This document shows, one piece after another, positions 7,108 to 8,691 of a stretch of DNA of 8,691 nucleotides; the first letter of the stretch is position 1; every line of letters starts with the position of its first letter. Below the pieces are notes generated by a model. That model had not been told where the DNA came from, did no database searches, and saw only the letters and a program-made list of their open reading frames with translations. The stretch spans positions 1 to 8,691 of the forward strand of contig CAIYXH010000198.1 of assembly GCA_903930195.1 (NCBI GenBank), read 5' to 3'. The position numbers and the translations under genes were made by a program. The DNA comes from an uncultured Actinomycetes bacterium (GTDB lineage: Bacteria; Actinomycetota; Thermoleophilia; Gaiellales; Gaiellaceae).

Positions 7108-7809
7108 ATGGCCACGAGCGCGTACGAGATCCCGATCACCACGCTTTCCGGGGAGCGGCTCGATCCGGCGCTCCTCCGCGGGCGCGCCACGCTCGTCGTG
7201 AACGTCGCCTCGAAGTGCGGCATGACGGTGCAGTACGAGGGTCTCCAGGCGCTGTACGACCGCTATCGCGACCGCGGCCTGATGGTCGTCGGTGCGCCGT
7301 GCGACCAGTTCGCCGGGCAGGAGCCGGGGACCGCGGAGGACATCGCGGAGTTCTGCTCGACGAGCTACTCGGTGACCTTCCCGCTCACGGAGAAGCTCGA
7401 CGTGAACGGCGACCATCGCCACCCGCTCTACGAGGCGCTCACCGAGCAGGCCGATTCCGTGGGCGCCTCCGGTGACGTCGAGTGGAACTTCGAGAAGTTC
7501 CTCGTCTCCCCGCGCGGTGAGGTCGTCGCCCGGTTCCGTCCGACGACGCAGCCCGACGCCGAGGAGCTCGTCGCTGCGGTCGAGGCAGCTCTGCCTGGGT
7601 CGGACACCCCCGCCTGGGTGACGCGGAAGGCGAGCGAGCTCCAGCCGGGCGACCACGTCCGGCTCGAGAAGGGCGGCGAGCTGACCGTCAGCGAGGTCAG
7701 GAGCCCGTTCCTCGGCGGCGACGGATACGTCTGCCTGATCGAGGACACGCCCGACCGCTGGCGCGCACAGCCGCTGCCGGTCGACGCCGACGTCGACGTC
7801 CTCTCCTAG
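7108..7809 (+). CDS. Glutathione-peroxidase-family thiol peroxidase with extra C-terminal domain
   Basis: Residues 1-165 form a GPx domain that reduces hydroperoxides. The peroxidatic Cys37 lies in ASKCGMT, Gln71 in FAGQEPG, and Trp126-Asn127 in VEWNFEKF, which together make the catalytic tetrad. Cys83 in FCSTSYSVTFP is at the place of the resolving Cys of thioredoxin-dependent GPx enzymes, so thioredoxin is a likelier reductant than glutathione. The usual PCNQF reads PCDQF (Asp66). Residues from about 166 to 233 are an addition not found in the basic family: WVTRKASELQPGDHVRLEKG, ELTVSEVRSPFLGG, YVCLIEDTPDRW, a small beta-type domain I cannot name. The protein is thus 233 residues against roughly 160 for typical bacterial members. 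AGGAGG with 5-nt spacing precedes the ATG. No signal peptide; cytoplasmic. Confidence 0.92.
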   Translation: MATSAYEIPITTLSGERLDPALLRGRATLVVNVASKCGMTVQYEGLQALYDRYRDRGLMVVGAPCDQFAGQEPGTAEDIAEFCSTSYSVTFPLTEKLDVNGDHRHPLYEALTEQADSVGASGDVEWNFEKFLVSPRGEVVARFRPTTQPDAEELVAAVEAALPGSDTPAWVTRKASELQPGDHVRLEKGGELTVSEVRSPFLGGDGYVCLIEDTPDRWRAQPLPVDADVDVLS

Positions 7810-7880
7810 GGACTGAAGCGCGCGGAGCTATCTGCGCTCGATCAGGACGGGCCAGAGGCCAGTCCCTGAGGCGCCGGCGC
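7808..7880. terminator. Structured gap between convergent genes, probable two-way terminator
   Basis: The 71 bp between the peroxidase stop and the permease stop are highly self-complementary. AGGGACTG (7808-7815) pairs with CAGTCCCT (7860-7867). Inside, AGCGC (7817-7821) pairs with GCGCT (7834-7838), and GGCC-AGA-GGCC (7850-7860) forms a hairpin sharing bases with the outer arm. The perfect palindrome GCGCCGGCGC (7871-7880) touches the permease stop. There is no T-run on either strand. The location between converging genes suggests transcription termination; the multi-stem shape would also fit a small dispersed repeat. Confidence 0.4.
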
Positions 7881-8691
7881 TCAGTGATCGGCGTGACGGT
7901 GAACGTGCTCGTGCGTGTGCCCGCCCTCGAACGTGTGGAGGCAGTGGGCGCCGCAGAAGTACGTCGTCGTGCCGTCGCGCGTGAGCGAGAGCGCCTTCTT
8001 GCGGTCGACGGTCATGCCGCAGACCGGGTCGACGGCGCCTCGGCGCAGGGTGAGCCCGACGAGCGCCGCGAAGATCGCGACGGCGAGGACGTTCAGCACG
8101 AGCTTGTAGTCGAGCCCGATCGGCTCGATCACCGCCGCGCGTGACGGGCGGTGGTCGGGGACGACCCCGACGGCGCTGAAGAGACCGTCGACGACGAGCG
8201 CGGCCGCGACCATCGTCACGAACATCAGCCCGACGATCCGCGCGGCGTAGGCAGTGCCGTAGTAGCGGCGGTAGATCGCCACGATCGGGAGCACGATGAG
8301 GTCGGCGAAGATGAATGCGAGCACGCCGGCGAACGAGATGCCGCCCGACCAGAGCACGGCGGCGAGCGGGACGTTCCCCACCGAGCAGACGAAGGTCAGC
8401 ATCGCGATCACCGGCCCGACGAGCGCGTTCTCGAGCGCGTCGAGGGGGCGGGAGCCGGAGTGCAGGAAGAGGTGGCCGTACCAGCGGTTGGGGATCTGGG
8501 CGGCGAAGCCTGCGAGCAGGAAGCCGATCGAGATCTCCTTCCAGAGCATCTGCCAGTCGCCGCGGAAGTTGTGGGCGACATCCGACCAGGCGTCGGCCGA
8601 GACGATCCGCTTGCGCAGCGGGACGTCGCTCTCGGCCGAGTGGTGCTGATGCCCGGTCGCGGCCTGCTCGGCGTGCTCCCGCGCCACGGCC
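7881..8691 (-). CDS. ArsP/DUF318-type permease with C-terminal YHS metal-binding motif (N terminus cut)
   Basis: The frame is open to the right edge, so the N-terminal half is missing; 269 residues are visible. They begin in a His-rich loop (EHAEQAATGHQHHS), the linker between the two halves of this permease family. About five membrane segments follow: KEISIGFLLAGFAAQI; VIAMLTFVCSVGNVPLAAVLW with the conserved Cys/Gly-Asn-Val-Pro signature; GVLAFIFADLIVLPIVAIY; IVGLMFVTMVAAALVV; LNVLAVAIFAALVGLTL. A YHS motif comes next: DPVCGMTVDRKKAL, then YFCGAHCLHTF with its metal-binding cysteines. The tail HTHEHVHRHADH is again His-rich. Family members export organoarsenicals or move metals; the added motifs suggest a heavy-metal substrate. 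The GTG at 8687 is internal, not the start. Confidence 0.85.
   Translation of the reverse strand, partial: AVAREHAEQAATGHQHHSAESDVPLRKRIVSADAWSDVAHNFRGDWQMLWKEISIGFLLAGFAAQIPNRWYGHLFLHSGSRPLDALENALVGPVIAMLTFVCSVGNVPLAAVLWSGGISFAGVLAFIFADLIVLPIVAIYRRYYGTAYAARIVGLMFVTMVAAALVVDGLFSAVGVVPDHRPSRAAVIEPIGLDYKLVLNVLAVAIFAALVGLTLRRGAVDPVCGMTVDRKKALSLTRDGTTTYFCGAHCLHTFEGGHTHEHVHRHADH

Overview
The window is a GC-rich, tightly packed stretch of bacterial chromosome. Its gene content, codon use and tRNA (no encoded CCA) suggest an actinobacterium, most likely of a deep branch such as Thermoleophilia. This is inferred from protein flavour, not from a marker-gene search.

Layout, left to right. (1) 1-315, minus: the 5' part of a family 2 glycosyltransferase that runs off the left edge, with a perfect 17-bp palindrome touching its start codon. 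(2) 415-811, plus: a small unrecognised gene whose reading frame breaks at a pure GC dinucleotide tract. (3) 819-891, minus: tRNA-Thr(TGT). (4) 933-1018: two near-identical 24-bp hairpins whose flanks face each other, forming a REPIN-like element. (5) 1028-6946, minus: a near-continuous gene train read right to left. It runs from a secreted chagasin-like protein through NfeD, an SPFH/stomatin protein, an unusually short glutamyl-tRNA synthetase, CysS, RlmB and a YacP/Rae1-like NYN nuclease to a SigH-family sigma factor. Most junctions overlap or lie within 25 bp, so much of it is probably one operon; sigH may also have its own promoter. (6) 7108-7809, plus: a glutathione-peroxidase-like protein with an extra C-terminal domain, divergent from the train. 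(7) 7881-8691, minus: the 3' part of a permease of the ArsP/DUF318 type with a C-terminal YHS metal-binding motif and His-rich stretches, cut by the right edge.

The central train groups translation (GluRS, CysS, 23S rRNA methylation, a ribosome-associated-nuclease relative) with a sigma factor. The order gltX-cysS-rlmB-yacP-sigH is the one known from Bacillus subtilis, minus cysE and mrnC, with a membrane-microdomain pair (NfeD/SPFH) placed upstream. The most unusual protein is the 334-residue GluRS: it keeps the catalytic signatures and the extreme C-terminal part but has lost nearly all of the insertion that normally contacts the tRNA acceptor end. No phage, transposase, CRISPR or integrase gene is visible, and no gene-free stretch exceeds 300 bases.
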